Shown here: positions 50,301 to 59,065 of the stretch, piece after piece | Numbering within the stretch: the stretch's first letter is position 1 | How the letters are laid out: every line of letters begins with the position of its first letter | From: UBA7398 sp964632545 | GTDB taxonomy: Bacteria > Actinomycetota > Actinomycetes > Nanopelagicales > Nanopelagicaceae | DNA: 64,000 nt | NCBI GenBank assembly: GCA_964632545.1 | Contig: CAZWBQ010000008.1 | Span: 1-64,000 of the forward strand | Reading direction: 5' to 3' | Notes under the pieces: generated by a model | Databases searched by the model: none | What the model saw: the letters and a program-made list of their open reading frames with translations, nothing else | Told to the model about the DNA's origin: nothing | Program-made: the position numbers and the translations under genes

Positions 50301-50990
50301 CGGGTAGAACCTTTCTAGATTCCATTGGGTTTTCGCGGCGTCGTCGTGAGTTCGCACATATCGAACTCGATCATGCAGCCTTGAATATCTTCCTTGCCAG
50401 AATTCGATATTGCTTGGGGTTATTAGGTAGCCACCCCAATGTGGTGGAGTTGGAACTACTGACCCTTCCGGATATTTAGTCGCAAATTCATTGTAAGAGC
50501 TCTCTAAAGTTTCTCTTACTGATAACGGTTTTGATTGCTGACTTGCCCATGCCCCAATTTGGCTCGACCAAGGACGAGTTGCGAAGTAAGCCTCGCTCTC
50601 TGCGCGAGAAATTTTCGTGGCGTTACCTAAAACTATCACTTGTCGTTCCATTGCATACCAAGGAAAGAGAATTGAAACTTTATAGTTGGCTTCAATATCA
50701 ACTGCTTTTGCAGATTGATAATTAGTAAAGAATGTAAAGCCATTTTCCGTAACATCTTTCAATAGAACGGATCTTGAAGTTGGTTGATTATCAAAAACTG
50801 TCGATAAGACCATGGCATTTGCTTCAACGATAAAAGGGTTAGCTACTGCATCAGCAAGCCATTTTGCGAATTGCAAGATCGGATTTTCGGCCAACTCATT
50901 TTCATTTAATCCGGTTTCACCATAAGAACGGCGCATCGCCGAAACCTTGGAACGGATATCGGTGAGTGGTGGTTCTTGCGCTTCGCTCAT
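50298..50990 (-). CDS. pdxH: Pyridoxamine 5'-phosphate oxidase
   Basis: Makes pyridoxal phosphate with FMN. About 230 residues from the ATG at 50990; an in-frame GTG at 51008 would add six residues and neither has a strong ribosome site. SVLLKDVTENGFTFFTNY, PWYAMERQVIVLGNA, ASQQSKPLS, PPHWGGYLITPSNIEFWQG and RLHDRVRY are the family FMN and substrate motifs; the usual closing R-L-x-P is R-F-Y-P here. It sits upstream of serC, another B6-linked gene, and is divergent from citrate synthase. Confidence 0.95.
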   Translation of the reverse strand: MSEAQEPPLTDIRSKVSAMRRSYGETGLNENELAENPILQFAKWLADAVANPFIVEANAMVLSTVFDNQPTSRSVLLKDVTENGFTFFTNYQSAKAVDIEANYKVSILFPWYAMERQVIVLGNATKISRAESEAYFATRPWSSQIGAWASQQSKPLSVRETLESSYNEFATKYPEGSVVPTPPHWGGYLITPSNIEFWQGRYSRLHDRVRYVRTHDDAAKTQWNLERFYP

Positions 50991-51105
50991 AGGTGTATCT
51001 AACGTCACTTTCTAACTTTGAGCATCTTTAGCCAAGTGGTTTTACCGATCTTGGCTTTAGGGGCAGAATAGGCAGTGGAAAATTAATTCTTTGGGAGGCA
51101 TGACC

Positions 51106-52221
51106 ATGAGCGATGATTTCAAACCAGGTTTAGAAGGCGTAATTGCGTTTGAGTCAGAGATCGCCGAGCCAGATAAAGAAGGTAGCGCACTCCGTTATCG
51201 TGGTGTTGATATTGAAGATTTAGTTGGTCGAGTTTCATTTGGAAATGTATGGGGATTACTAGTTGATGACGAATTTAATCCAGGACTTCCAAATGCCGAG
51301 AAGTTTCCCCTTCCAGTTCATTCGGGAGACGTTCGCGTAGATGTGCAGGCAGCAATTTCAATGTTAGCGCCAGCATGGAGTTTGAAACCACTTTTAGATA
51401 TTGATGACGCTGAAGCTAGAAGTAATTTAGCGCGCGCATCCGTAATGGTACTTTCCTATTTAGCCCAAGCCGCTAGAGGCGTTGTAGTTCCAGCTGTTCC
51501 AGAATCTGAAATTGATAAAGCGCATACAGTTGTTGAGCGAATGATGATTCGATGGCGCGGCGAACCAGATCCAAAACATGTTAGAGCTGTTGATGCATAT
51601 TTTGTATCTGCTGCCGAACATGGAATGAATGCTTCAACATTTACTGCTCGCGTTATTGCATCAACTGGTGCAGATGTTGCTGCTGCACTTTCTGGTGCAA
51701 TTGGAGCAATGTCTGGTCCGTTACATGGTGGTGCACCATCTCGAGTACTTCATATGATTGAAGAAGTTGAAAAAACTGGCGATGCAACTGGGTATGTAAA
51801 AGGTTTGTTAGATCGGCATGAACGGTTGATGGGATTTGGTCACCGGGTTTATCGCGCCGAAGATCCACGCGCACGCACACTTCGTCGTACTGCAAAAGAA
51901 TTAAATGCGCCTCGTTATGAAGTTGCTGAAGCTCTTGAAAAAGCTGCACTTAAAGAACTTCGCGAACGTCAACCAGATCGCGTACTAGAAACGAATGTTG
52001 AATTCTGGGCTGCAATTGTTTTGGACTTTGCCGAAATTCCTTCACACCTTTTTACAACGATGTTCACTGCGGCACGTACCGCTGGTTGGTCTGCGCATAT
52101 TTTGGAACAGAAGCGCACTGGAAGATTGATTCGTCCATCTGCTAGATACATTGGTAAGGGACCCCGTAAACCTGAGGACGTTCAGGGCTGGGATAGTTCA
52201 GTACCAGGGGTCCACAACTAA
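51106..52221 (+). CDS. Citrate synthase (type I family, short form)
   Basis: Condenses acetyl-CoA with oxaloacetate, or propionyl-CoA if a methylcitrate form. 371 residues from the ATG at 51106, chosen because GGGAGG stands 7 bases upstream; a TTG at 51091 is upstream in frame. Catalytic segments: SGPLHGGAPSRV and GFGHRVYRAEDPRART with histidines, and VLDFAEIPSHLFTTMF with the aspartate. It is divergent from pdxH-serC, an order common in actinobacteria, where the gene is often called citrate synthase 2. Confidence 0.93.
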   Translation: MSDDFKPGLEGVIAFESEIAEPDKEGSALRYRGVDIEDLVGRVSFGNVWGLLVDDEFNPGLPNAEKFPLPVHSGDVRVDVQAAISMLAPAWSLKPLLDIDDAEARSNLARASVMVLSYLAQAARGVVVPAVPESEIDKAHTVVERMMIRWRGEPDPKHVRAVDAYFVSAAEHGMNASTFTARVIASTGADVAAALSGAIGAMSGPLHGGAPSRVLHMIEEVEKTGDATGYVKGLLDRHERLMGFGHRVYRAEDPRARTLRRTAKELNAPRYEVAEALEKAALKELRERQPDRVLETNVEFWAAIVLDFAEIPSHLFTTMFTAARTAGWSAHILEQKRTGRLIRPSARYIGKGPRKPEDVQGWDSSVPGVHN

Positions 52222-52245
52222 ACCTCTAGATTTCAGCAAGCACTC

Positions 52246-52270
52246 CTTTTATAACAATTCGATATAAAAG
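52246..52270. repeat. AT-rich perfect inverted repeat after citrate synthase
   Basis: CTTTTATA (52246-52253) and TATAAAAG (52263-52270) around a 9-base loop. It has no GC core or T tract, so it is not a good intrinsic terminator; it could hold -10 sequences or an operator. Confidence 0.45.
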
Positions 52271-52308
52271 TCCCTAAATGACTGCCTCCGTGAGCGTCTG
52301 GCTTGGCG

Positions 52309-52320
52309 GTAAGCGCTCCT
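52309..52320. promoter_or_regulatory. Candidate LacI-family operator of the maltodextrin operon
   Basis: AAGCGCTC with flanks GGT and CT contains the central AGCGCT palindrome common to LacI/CebR-type operators. It lies 66 bases before the binding-protein ATG. The left arm is degenerate. Confidence 0.35.
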
Positions 52321-52385
52321 AGGGGCTTAAATGAACCATTGCCTTTACCCCTCGTATCGGCAAATTAGATGAATTTAGGAGAAAA

Positions 52386-53651
52386 ATGCGTAAAGGTAAA
52401 TCCATCAAGGCGTTAGCGGTTTCGCTAGCACTTGCGGTGAGCTTCGGTGTTTCGCTAACACCTGTTCACGCAGCAAGTACAGATATTTTAGTTTGGGCCG
52501 ATGAAACTCGTGGACCAAATTTAGCTAAGGTAATTGCAGCAAAAGGCGATTGGGTTGCTGGATATAAAGTTGTTATCCGCACCTTCTCAAGCTTTGATGC
52601 TTTAAAAGCAGCTGTAGATGCTGCTACAGATCTAACTGGACCCGACATTATTGTTGGTGCAAATGACTGGGTACCAACTGGTGCTAAGAGCGGAAAACTT
52701 GCTCCAATCACATTGACTGCTGCAGTTAAAGCGCAATTCAATGCTTCCCAATTCTTTGATCTTTCCTACAAAGGAAAGCTTTATGGCATTCCATTGGACA
52801 TCAATAACGTTGCGATGATTTACAACACCAAGTTGGTAACAACAAAGCCAACTTCTTTCGGCGACATGGTTACATACTACAAAGCAAACAAAGTTTCGAA
52901 GGGCCTAAAGGCTGGACTTTGTGTTGCAGGTGGCGGTATGTCATGGGGTGCTCACCAAGTATTCTCTGCTCTCGGTGCTGATGCTTATTTGATGAAGAAA
53001 GATGGCACTGTTAATTACGGTCAATCTTTCAATCCATCAGTATTTGGAAACAATGTGAAAACTTATTTGCTTGATAGCAATAAGAAGAGCAATGGTTTCT
53101 TCCCAGCATCAGATACTGGTTGCAAAGATAACTTCCTTGCCGGAACTGTTCCATTTGCTATTATTGGTAACTGGGAATGGGCAGATTATGTTGCTAAAGG
53201 TTTCACTATGAACTTAATGCCAGTACCAGGAGTAACTGCTGGAACTTACGGCAAAATGTTCGGTAGCGTTAGCGGAGCACTTCTAACTAGCTATGCTGCA
53301 AAGCACGGCACTGAAGCTGCTGCAAAATCACTTCTCGTGAACATGTTTGCATCTACTGCAGGCCAAGTCGCTTACCAAACATATGAGAAGCGTCCACCTG
53401 CTGAAAAGGGTGCGCAATCAAGTTCAATTGTCTCTGATGCCCAAAAGGGCTTCGGATCATCAGCATCACTTGCAGGTATTCCACAAATTGGTGCATTCCT
53501 TAATAACAATAAGGGCGGCGCAAGTTATTGGGATTCAGCCCCGGCTTACTGGACTGCAGTTCTTACCGATGGCAAAGATGCAGTTAAAGAAGCTCGTAAG
53601 CTTGCTGCAATCTGGAAGACAAACGTAATTTCTGGCCAAGCAGATCTTTAA
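52386..53651 (+). CDS. Maltose/oligosaccharide-type ABC substrate-binding protein
   Basis: A 421-residue family 1 (MalE-like) binding protein. The Sec signal peptide (basic RKGKSIK, hydrophobic core, VHA-AS cleavage site near 30) shows export; there is no lipobox. LYGIPLDINNVAMIYNTKLV, FAIIGNWEWADYV and AAAKSLLVNMFASTAGQ are typical of maltodextrin binders. GGAGAAAA before the ATG is the ribosome site. It leads an operon with two permeases and a secreted GH13 enzyme, so alpha-glucans are the likely substrate. A strong hairpin follows it. Confidence 0.9.
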   Translation: MRKGKSIKALAVSLALAVSFGVSLTPVHAASTDILVWADETRGPNLAKVIAAKGDWVAGYKVVIRTFSSFDALKAAVDAATDLTGPDIIVGANDWVPTGAKSGKLAPITLTAAVKAQFNASQFFDLSYKGKLYGIPLDINNVAMIYNTKLVTTKPTSFGDMVTYYKANKVSKGLKAGLCVAGGGMSWGAHQVFSALGADAYLMKKDGTVNYGQSFNPSVFGNNVKTYLLDSNKKSNGFFPASDTGCKDNFLAGTVPFAIIGNWEWADYVAKGFTMNLMPVPGVTAGTYGKMFGSVSGALLTSYAAKHGTEAAAKSLLVNMFASTAGQVAYQTYEKRPPAEKGAQSSSIVSDAQKGFGSSASLAGIPQIGAFLNNNKGGASYWDSAPAYWTAVLTDGKDAVKEARKLAAIWKTNVISGQADL

Positions 53652-53686
53652 GAGATCGCTAAGTTAGAAGTTAAATAAGTAAATAG

Positions 53687-53720
53687 ACAGTATGGGTGGG
53701 GGAATCCCCGCCCATACTGT
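53687..53720 (+). terminator. Intra-operon hairpin after the binding-protein gene
   Basis: ACAGTATGGG-T-GGGG pairs with CCCC-G-CCCATACTGT, 15 base pairs around a short loop, followed by only TTTCTT. It probably stabilises the binding-protein message and lets part of transcription continue into the permeases, giving more binding protein than permease. Confidence 0.75.
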
Positions 53721-53764
53721 TTCTTATTAATTGAAGCATTAATTAAGGGTGGAATTTAAAAGAG

Positions 53765-55306
53765 ATGGTTGCCTTCTTCAGAGGTAAATTAGCATTCGCT
53801 TTTAAAGTTGCGTTTCTAGCAGGAATTTCTGCACTTCTAGTTCTATTACTAATAAGTGCTATTGGCCAAAAACAATATGCCATCGGAATATTTTTAATAT
53901 TAATCGTAATCGGGCTTAACTTTACTTACTTAACTAAAGTATCAATTCCGCTAAAATTCTTTTATCCGGGGTTAATCTTTCTTCTTGGATTTGTAGTTGC
54001 GCCAATTGTATTTACTTTAACCATGTCAACTTATAATTATAAAACTGGAAACTATATAGGTAAAAGTGAGGCAATCACTCAAATACAAAAGTTAGCAATC
54101 GAACCCGATGCGAGCGGATCTACATTTGACATCGTAGTTGGAAAATATAAGGGAACTGAATCTGCGATCCTGGCTTCCGATACCGTTAAAAAACAATATT
54201 TCATTGCAACTTATAAAGAGAGATTTGATTTAAACGCCGCAGATCTAAAATTAAATCAGTATGAAGTAGCTACAGAAGCTCCCAATTTTAAAGCCTTAGC
54301 TGATACCGAATTAGCCGGCGCCGATAAATTACTCTCGAAAAGTAGATTCTTCTACACTTCGGAATTCTTTGTCGCGCTTGAAGGCTTTGATGTTGGCGCG
54401 CTTTATCGGCAAAAGTTGAATTTTTTATCAGATAAAGATGAATTCCAGAACATTTCAACTGGTGCGGTATATAAAGATAACGGCAAGGGTAATTATGCAA
54501 ATATTGATAATTTAAGCGAAAAATTAGAACCTGGATGGCGCGCGCCAATTTGGTTTGAGAATTACAGCAAACTTTTACTTGACCCAAAAGTGCGAGAGCC
54601 GTTAATTCGAGTTTTCATCTGGACTGTAGTTTTTGCAGTATCAAGTGTTTTGACTTCATTTGCCTTTGGATTATTGCTAGCACTAGCGCTAAATAAACCA
54701 ATTCGCGGACGTCGCATTTATCGTTCTATTTTGATTTTGCCATATGCAATGCCAAGCGTAATGAGTATCTTGATTTGGGGCGGTATGTTTAATACCGAGT
54801 TCGGCGCTATAAATCAATTACTTGGAACCAATATTGCCTGGTTTCAAAGCGTAACATTTGCTCGAGTCGCAGTAATCGTAGTTAATCTCTGGCTTGGCTT
54901 CCCATATTTTTATTTAGTTTCGAGCGGTGCACTACAAGCAATTCCATCCGAATTAAACGAAGCTGCGGCAATAGACGGTGCAACGCCTCGACAAATATTT
55001 TCAAAGATAACTTTGCCACTCTTACTTAGAATTCTCTCACCACTACTGATTGCATCATTTGCATTTAATTTTAATAATTTTAATCTCATATATTTATTAA
55101 CTGGCGGTGGCCCGAAGAGCACTCTTGATGGTGACATTGCGGGAGCGACTGATATTTTAATTAGCTACACCTATCAAATCGCATTTGGTTCTTTCACACA
55201 AGATCTTGGATTAGCAAGCGCAATCTCGGTAGTTATTTTCTTACTTGTAGCTTCTATTTCGCTTTATGGAATTCGAAAGTCCAAAGTGCTGGAGAGTTTC
55301 GTATGA
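53765..55306 (+). CDS. Sugar ABC permease, MalF-like
   Basis: A 513-residue inner-membrane protein. Three or four N-terminal helices precede a large external domain (residues 95-265) as in MalF; the core follows with ILILPYAMPSVMSILIWGG and the EAA loop LNEAAAIDGATPRQIFSKITLPLL that docks the ATPase. The ATG overlaps nothing upstream; only GGTGGA lies before it. It overlaps the MalG-like start by 4 bases. No ATPase gene lies in the operon, so a shared MsmK-type ATPase from elsewhere must serve it. Confidence 0.9.
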   Translation: MVAFFRGKLAFAFKVAFLAGISALLVLLLISAIGQKQYAIGIFLILIVIGLNFTYLTKVSIPLKFFYPGLIFLLGFVVAPIVFTLTMSTYNYKTGNYIGKSEAITQIQKLAIEPDASGSTFDIVVGKYKGTESAILASDTVKKQYFIATYKERFDLNAADLKLNQYEVATEAPNFKALADTELAGADKLLSKSRFFYTSEFFVALEGFDVGALYRQKLNFLSDKDEFQNISTGAVYKDNGKGNYANIDNLSEKLEPGWRAPIWFENYSKLLLDPKVREPLIRVFIWTVVFAVSSVLTSFAFGLLLALALNKPIRGRRIYRSILILPYAMPSVMSILIWGGMFNTEFGAINQLLGTNIAWFQSVTFARVAVIVVNLWLGFPYFYLVSSGALQAIPSELNEAAAIDGATPRQIFSKITLPLLLRILSPLLIASFAFNFNNFNLIYLLTGGGPKSTLDGDIAGATDILISYTYQIAFGSFTQDLGLASAISVVIFLLVASISLYGIRKSKVLESFV

Positions 55307-56154
55307 TTAAGTGGCTTCGCGAAGATTTGTGGCGACACGCTGTTGGTGTTTTTATGATCTTTTTTGCGCTATTTCCGCTGTATTTAGTAGTAATTTCATC
55401 AGTAAATCCAAGCGGTAGTCTGCAAGTAACTTCATTTATTCCTAAAGAGTTTTCTTGGAAAAATTATCAAATGCTATTTAAGGATCCCACGATTCCATAT
55501 TTGACTTGGATGAAGAACTCGCTAGTAATTTCGATATCTGTTGCGCTTCTATCAGTTGTAATCAGTGCCTCATCTGCATTTGCATTTAGTCGACTAAAAT
55601 TTAAAGGAAAAAAATCTGGAATTCAATTATTGCTTCTGATTCAAATGTTCCCAGCAATATTGGCGCTCTCGGCCGTTTATGTAATTATGGAACGGGTTGC
55701 AGTATTTGCACCGCACTTTGGATTAGGCACACAACCAGGTTTGCTCTTGGTTTACCTTGGTGGTGCAATGGGCGTAAATATCTGGTTGCTTAAAGGGTTC
55801 GTAGATTCAATTCCTGCTGAATTAGATGAAGCGGCAAAAATCGATGGCGCAAGCGCTATGCAAACTTATTGGCTGATATTTGTGCCACTTGCTGCACCAG
55901 TTCTCGCGGTAGTTTCACTCCTGAGTTTTATCGGAACATTTAACGAATTTATTTTAGCTCGATTATTCCTAGTAGATATGGGAAGTAGAACGATTGCGGT
56001 TGGTTTACAGGGTTTCATTGGCGGTCAATATTCACAGAACTGGGGTCCATTTGCAGCTGGTTCATTAATTGCATCAGTTCCAATCGTCGCAATATTCCTA
56101 TCGTTACAGAAATATATTATTAGTGGTTTAACTGCAGGCTCTGTAAAAGGATGA
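55303..56154 (+). CDS. Sugar ABC permease, MalG-like
   Basis: 283 residues, six helices. VKNSLV-like start of the core (WMKNSLVISISVALLSVVIS), FSRLKFKGKKSG, and the EAA loop ELDEAAKIDGASAMQTYWLIFVPL are the MalG signatures. It overlaps the MalF-like gene before it and the GH13 gene after it by 4 bases each, so the transporter and the secreted enzyme are made together. Confidence 0.93.
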   Translation: MIKWLREDLWRHAVGVFMIFFALFPLYLVVISSVNPSGSLQVTSFIPKEFSWKNYQMLFKDPTIPYLTWMKNSLVISISVALLSVVISASSAFAFSRLKFKGKKSGIQLLLLIQMFPAILALSAVYVIMERVAVFAPHFGLGTQPGLLLVYLGGAMGVNIWLLKGFVDSIPAELDEAAKIDGASAMQTYWLIFVPLAAPVLAVVSLLSFIGTFNEFILARLFLVDMGSRTIAVGLQGFIGGQYSQNWGPFAAGSLIASVPIVAIFLSLQKYIISGLTAGSVKG

Positions 56155-58241
56155 TTAAAAAAAGTTTCATCGTTTCACTCATTGCTGCAGTCTTTATGGG
56201 CTTATCTATTTCGAATACACCGGCTGCAACAGATTTAGGGTTAAACCGGGATTTCAAAACCGAAATGATTTATTTTGCGATGATTGATCGTTTTTCAAAT
56301 GGAAATACTAAAAATGATCTTGGTGGTTATAAAGATGCCAGAACAACTTCTGGATATGACCCATATGACACTGCGTTTTATCATGGCGGGGATATTCAAG
56401 GGCTTAGCGATAAATTGGAATATATAAAATCACTCGGTTTTACTGCGCTTTGGATTACGCCAGTTTTTAGAAATATACCGGTTGGTGTTGATGGAAAAAG
56501 TGCTGCTTATCACGGTTATGCCATTGCTGGATTCGATCAAGTAGATTCACATTTAGGAACAATGGCAGAGTTTAAAGCCTTTGTAGTGAAAGCGCACTCA
56601 CTTGGATTAAAAGTAGTTTTAGATATTGTGGTTAATCACACGGCAGACGTAATTAGTTACAAAGAGAATTATGACTATATCTATTTATCTGAAAAACCGT
56701 ACAAAACTTCAAATGGAAAAGCTTTTGATATTGTGAAATTGGCCGGCACATCTAAATTTCCAGCTGTAACGCAATTAAGCGCGAAAATAAGTTTCCCAAA
56801 AACTCCAGTAGTAAGTAAAGCGATGGCAAATATTAAGAGCCCGGCTTGGTTAAACGATGTTCGGCTTTACCACAACCGCGGAAAATCAACTTTCCAAGGC
56901 GAGTCCGGCAGGTTTGGTGATTTCTATGGATTTGACGACATCATGACTGAATCGCCTGAAGTTGTAAAAGGCTTTATTGATCTTTACTCAAAATGGATTT
57001 CGACTACCGGTATAGATGGTTTCCGAATTGATACTGCTCGTCATGTGAATGAAGCTTTTTGGCAAGCTTTCATACCGAGTATAAGAGCCCAAGCACTTGC
57101 TTTTGGTAAAAAAGATTTCCCAATGTGGGGTGAAGTTTATGATTCCAGCCCAGAAACTTTAGATTATTGGGCGCGATACGGTGGCTTTACTGAGTTATTA
57201 GATTTCCCGGTACAAGATCGGATGTTGAAGTTCATAACTGCTGGTTCTGCTGATCAATTAGCTACATTGTTAAATGAAGATGATCAATACTCAACTGCAA
57301 CTATTGATCCAAGAAATTTTGGAGTTTTCTTGGGTAATCACGACATGGGAAGAATTGGCGGTTTTATCGGTGGGAATGTGAATTCAGAAGCTGCGCTTTT
57401 GCGGGATCAAATGGCGCATGCATTGCTATTTACAATGCGCGGTGTACCGATTGTTTATTATGGCGATGAATTTGGATTAATGGGCGATAGTGACAAGGAA
57501 GCACGTCAAGATTTATTCGTAACTTTGGTTGATCGTTGGCGTAAACAACAACGTATTGGTGGCGAACCGATAGGTATGGGAAAGAGTAGTTTTGATACAA
57601 CCAATCCACTTCAACAAACTATGCGAGATCTGACAAAGCTGCACGCTTCATCCTCTGCATTCTCGGCTGGAGCAATGAAAATTAGAATTGCTGATAACGG
57701 ACTATTAGTTTTTAGTCGCTTTGATTTAGATTCTGGTCGAGAATATTTGATGACTTTCAATAGTTCCGATGCCGCATTAACTGGAAGTTTTGATTCCCAA
57801 TTTCTTGCGAATAAATGGGAGAAAGTGCTTGGCGATGGTTTAGTTAATGTAGGCGATAAAACTATGAAAATTACAGTTCCAGCATATGGTTGGGGAGTAT
57901 TCCTTTCTGATATGGTAAAAAGTTCAAGTACACCTGAAGTTACGATGGCTAAACCAGTGATGAATCCGATATTGCGGGACCGATTCAATTTGGAGGCAAC
58001 AATAAGTGGAGCTGATATTGCAGAAGTTCAATTTCAATATAAAGATGGCACAACATGGAAGAGTTTAGGAACCGATACATCTCCAACCTTCAAGAGCGAA
58101 ACAGATGCAGCTGGACGTTATCGAGTCTTTCCATTAATTTCGGATATTAAATGGTCTTCTAACACTGAATTTAGAGCTGTAGCTTTTTTTGCTCACGGAG
58201 TCGAAGCTAAATCTGAATCGTTTTCATTCATAAAGCCATAG
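56151..58241 (+). CDS. Secreted alpha-amylase/pullulanase-type glycoside hydrolase (GH13)
   Basis: A 696-residue exported enzyme; the N-terminus (IKKSFIVSLIAAVFMGLS) is a signal peptide with cleavage near PAA-TDL. The (beta/alpha)8 domain has region I DIVVNHTA, region II GFRIDTARHV with nucleophile Asp294, region III MWGEVYD with acid/base Glu328, and region IV FLGNHDMGR with Asp398, so catalysis should be intact. A beta domain and a further beta-rich C-terminal module follow (570-696). It would cut external starch or maltodextrins for the adjacent importer. Its last 18 bases overlap the convergent esterase gene. Confidence 0.92.
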   Translation: MIKKSFIVSLIAAVFMGLSISNTPAATDLGLNRDFKTEMIYFAMIDRFSNGNTKNDLGGYKDARTTSGYDPYDTAFYHGGDIQGLSDKLEYIKSLGFTALWITPVFRNIPVGVDGKSAAYHGYAIAGFDQVDSHLGTMAEFKAFVVKAHSLGLKVVLDIVVNHTADVISYKENYDYIYLSEKPYKTSNGKAFDIVKLAGTSKFPAVTQLSAKISFPKTPVVSKAMANIKSPAWLNDVRLYHNRGKSTFQGESGRFGDFYGFDDIMTESPEVVKGFIDLYSKWISTTGIDGFRIDTARHVNEAFWQAFIPSIRAQALAFGKKDFPMWGEVYDSSPETLDYWARYGGFTELLDFPVQDRMLKFITAGSADQLATLLNEDDQYSTATIDPRNFGVFLGNHDMGRIGGFIGGNVNSEAALLRDQMAHALLFTMRGVPIVYYGDEFGLMGDSDKEARQDLFVTLVDRWRKQQRIGGEPIGMGKSSFDTTNPLQQTMRDLTKLHASSSAFSAGAMKIRIADNGLLVFSRFDLDSGREYLMTFNSSDAALTGSFDSQFLANKWEKVLGDGLVNVGDKTMKITVPAYGWGVFLSDMVKSSSTPEVTMAKPVMNPILRDRFNLEATISGADIAEVQFQYKDGTTWKSLGTDTSPTFKSETDAAGRYRVFPLISDIKWSSNTEFRAVAFFAHGVEAKSESFSFIKP

Positions 58242-59048
58242 TTTTAATGCGGTAGGTAAGTATTTAGCCCATGCTTTTTCGTTATGCCCGGTGCGTTCAT
58301 AAACATTGCTTTCAAAGTCGCGATTTTTTCGAAACCCATTCCTAAACATCAACTCATCAGCCATATCTTGGAACGGTTTGTAGGCGCGGTCTAAACCTTT
58401 AGTTCCACGACTCATCCAAACTTTATGTTTTCCAGGCTTGGGAAGTGCGTTAATTAAAGATTCGACTAACGGATTTCCACCAATAGTCCAATGTGGTGAA
58501 AACGCTAGCGCAGTCCGATAAAGGTCTGGTCTTCTTGCAACGCCATTAAGAGTTGCTAGCCCACCCATACTTGATCCGATCATCGCAGTTTTATCTGGAT
58601 TGACTTGAAACTTATTTTCGAGTGCGATCGCTGGGATTATTTGATCAGCAATTAAATCTAGGTATGCGTTTCCGTGTAGTTTTTCCAGAGGAATTTTAAC
58701 ATTGGTTGAAGGAGCTATTGCGATACCTGATTGAAAAACATCTTGAGGTGAAAGATCTAATGCCCGCCCCCATGGTTCCTTCTTAGAGCTACTGTGAAAG
58801 ACTGCAATTATTAACGGTGGTGAAATTCCTAAACCTTCAGATACGCGAATCGCTGATTGTGCCATCTCCCAGGTTTTATTTTTATGGGTTGAAGTATGGC
58901 CATCAAATACATTTTGGCCATCGTGCGCAACAAGTAAATGTTCAGTTTTCTTTTCCGGCGCCCAATAATCCACAATCCTATTTTCGAACTTAACCCTAGT
59001 AACCCAACCCGGAACGCCTCGGATTTGGAAGCGCTTTATTCTCTCCAT
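58224..59048 (-). CDS. Putative esterase (enterochelin esterase/esterase D-like alpha/beta hydrolase)
   Basis: A 274-residue alpha/beta hydrolase. The nucleophile elbow is MIGSSMGGLATL, preceded by LLVAHDGQNVFDG, and the histidine lies in YERTGHNEKAWAKYLPTAL, the layout of the esterase_phd / Fes-like family. No signal peptide is seen. The substrate is unknown; neighbouring alpha-glucan genes are on the other strand, and the overlap with amylase is tail to tail. It starts 17 bases from the divergent photolyase start. Confidence 0.8.
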   Translation of the reverse strand: MERIKRFQIRGVPGWVTRVKFENRIVDYWAPEKKTEHLLVAHDGQNVFDGHTSTHKNKTWEMAQSAIRVSEGLGISPPLIIAVFHSSSKKEPWGRALDLSPQDVFQSGIAIAPSTNVKIPLEKLHGNAYLDLIADQIIPAIALENKFQVNPDKTAMIGSSMGGLATLNGVARRPDLYRTALAFSPHWTIGGNPLVESLINALPKPGKHKVWMSRGTKGLDRAYKPFQDMADELMFRNGFRKNRDFESNVYERTGHNEKAWAKYLPTALKLWLYE

Positions 59049-59065
59049 GATGGTTGAATCATGCC

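Noticed and set aside
52246..52270. Inverted repeat read as a terminator of the citrate synthase gene
   Set aside because: The stem is only A and T with closing C-G pairs and lacks a T tract; listed as a repeat instead.
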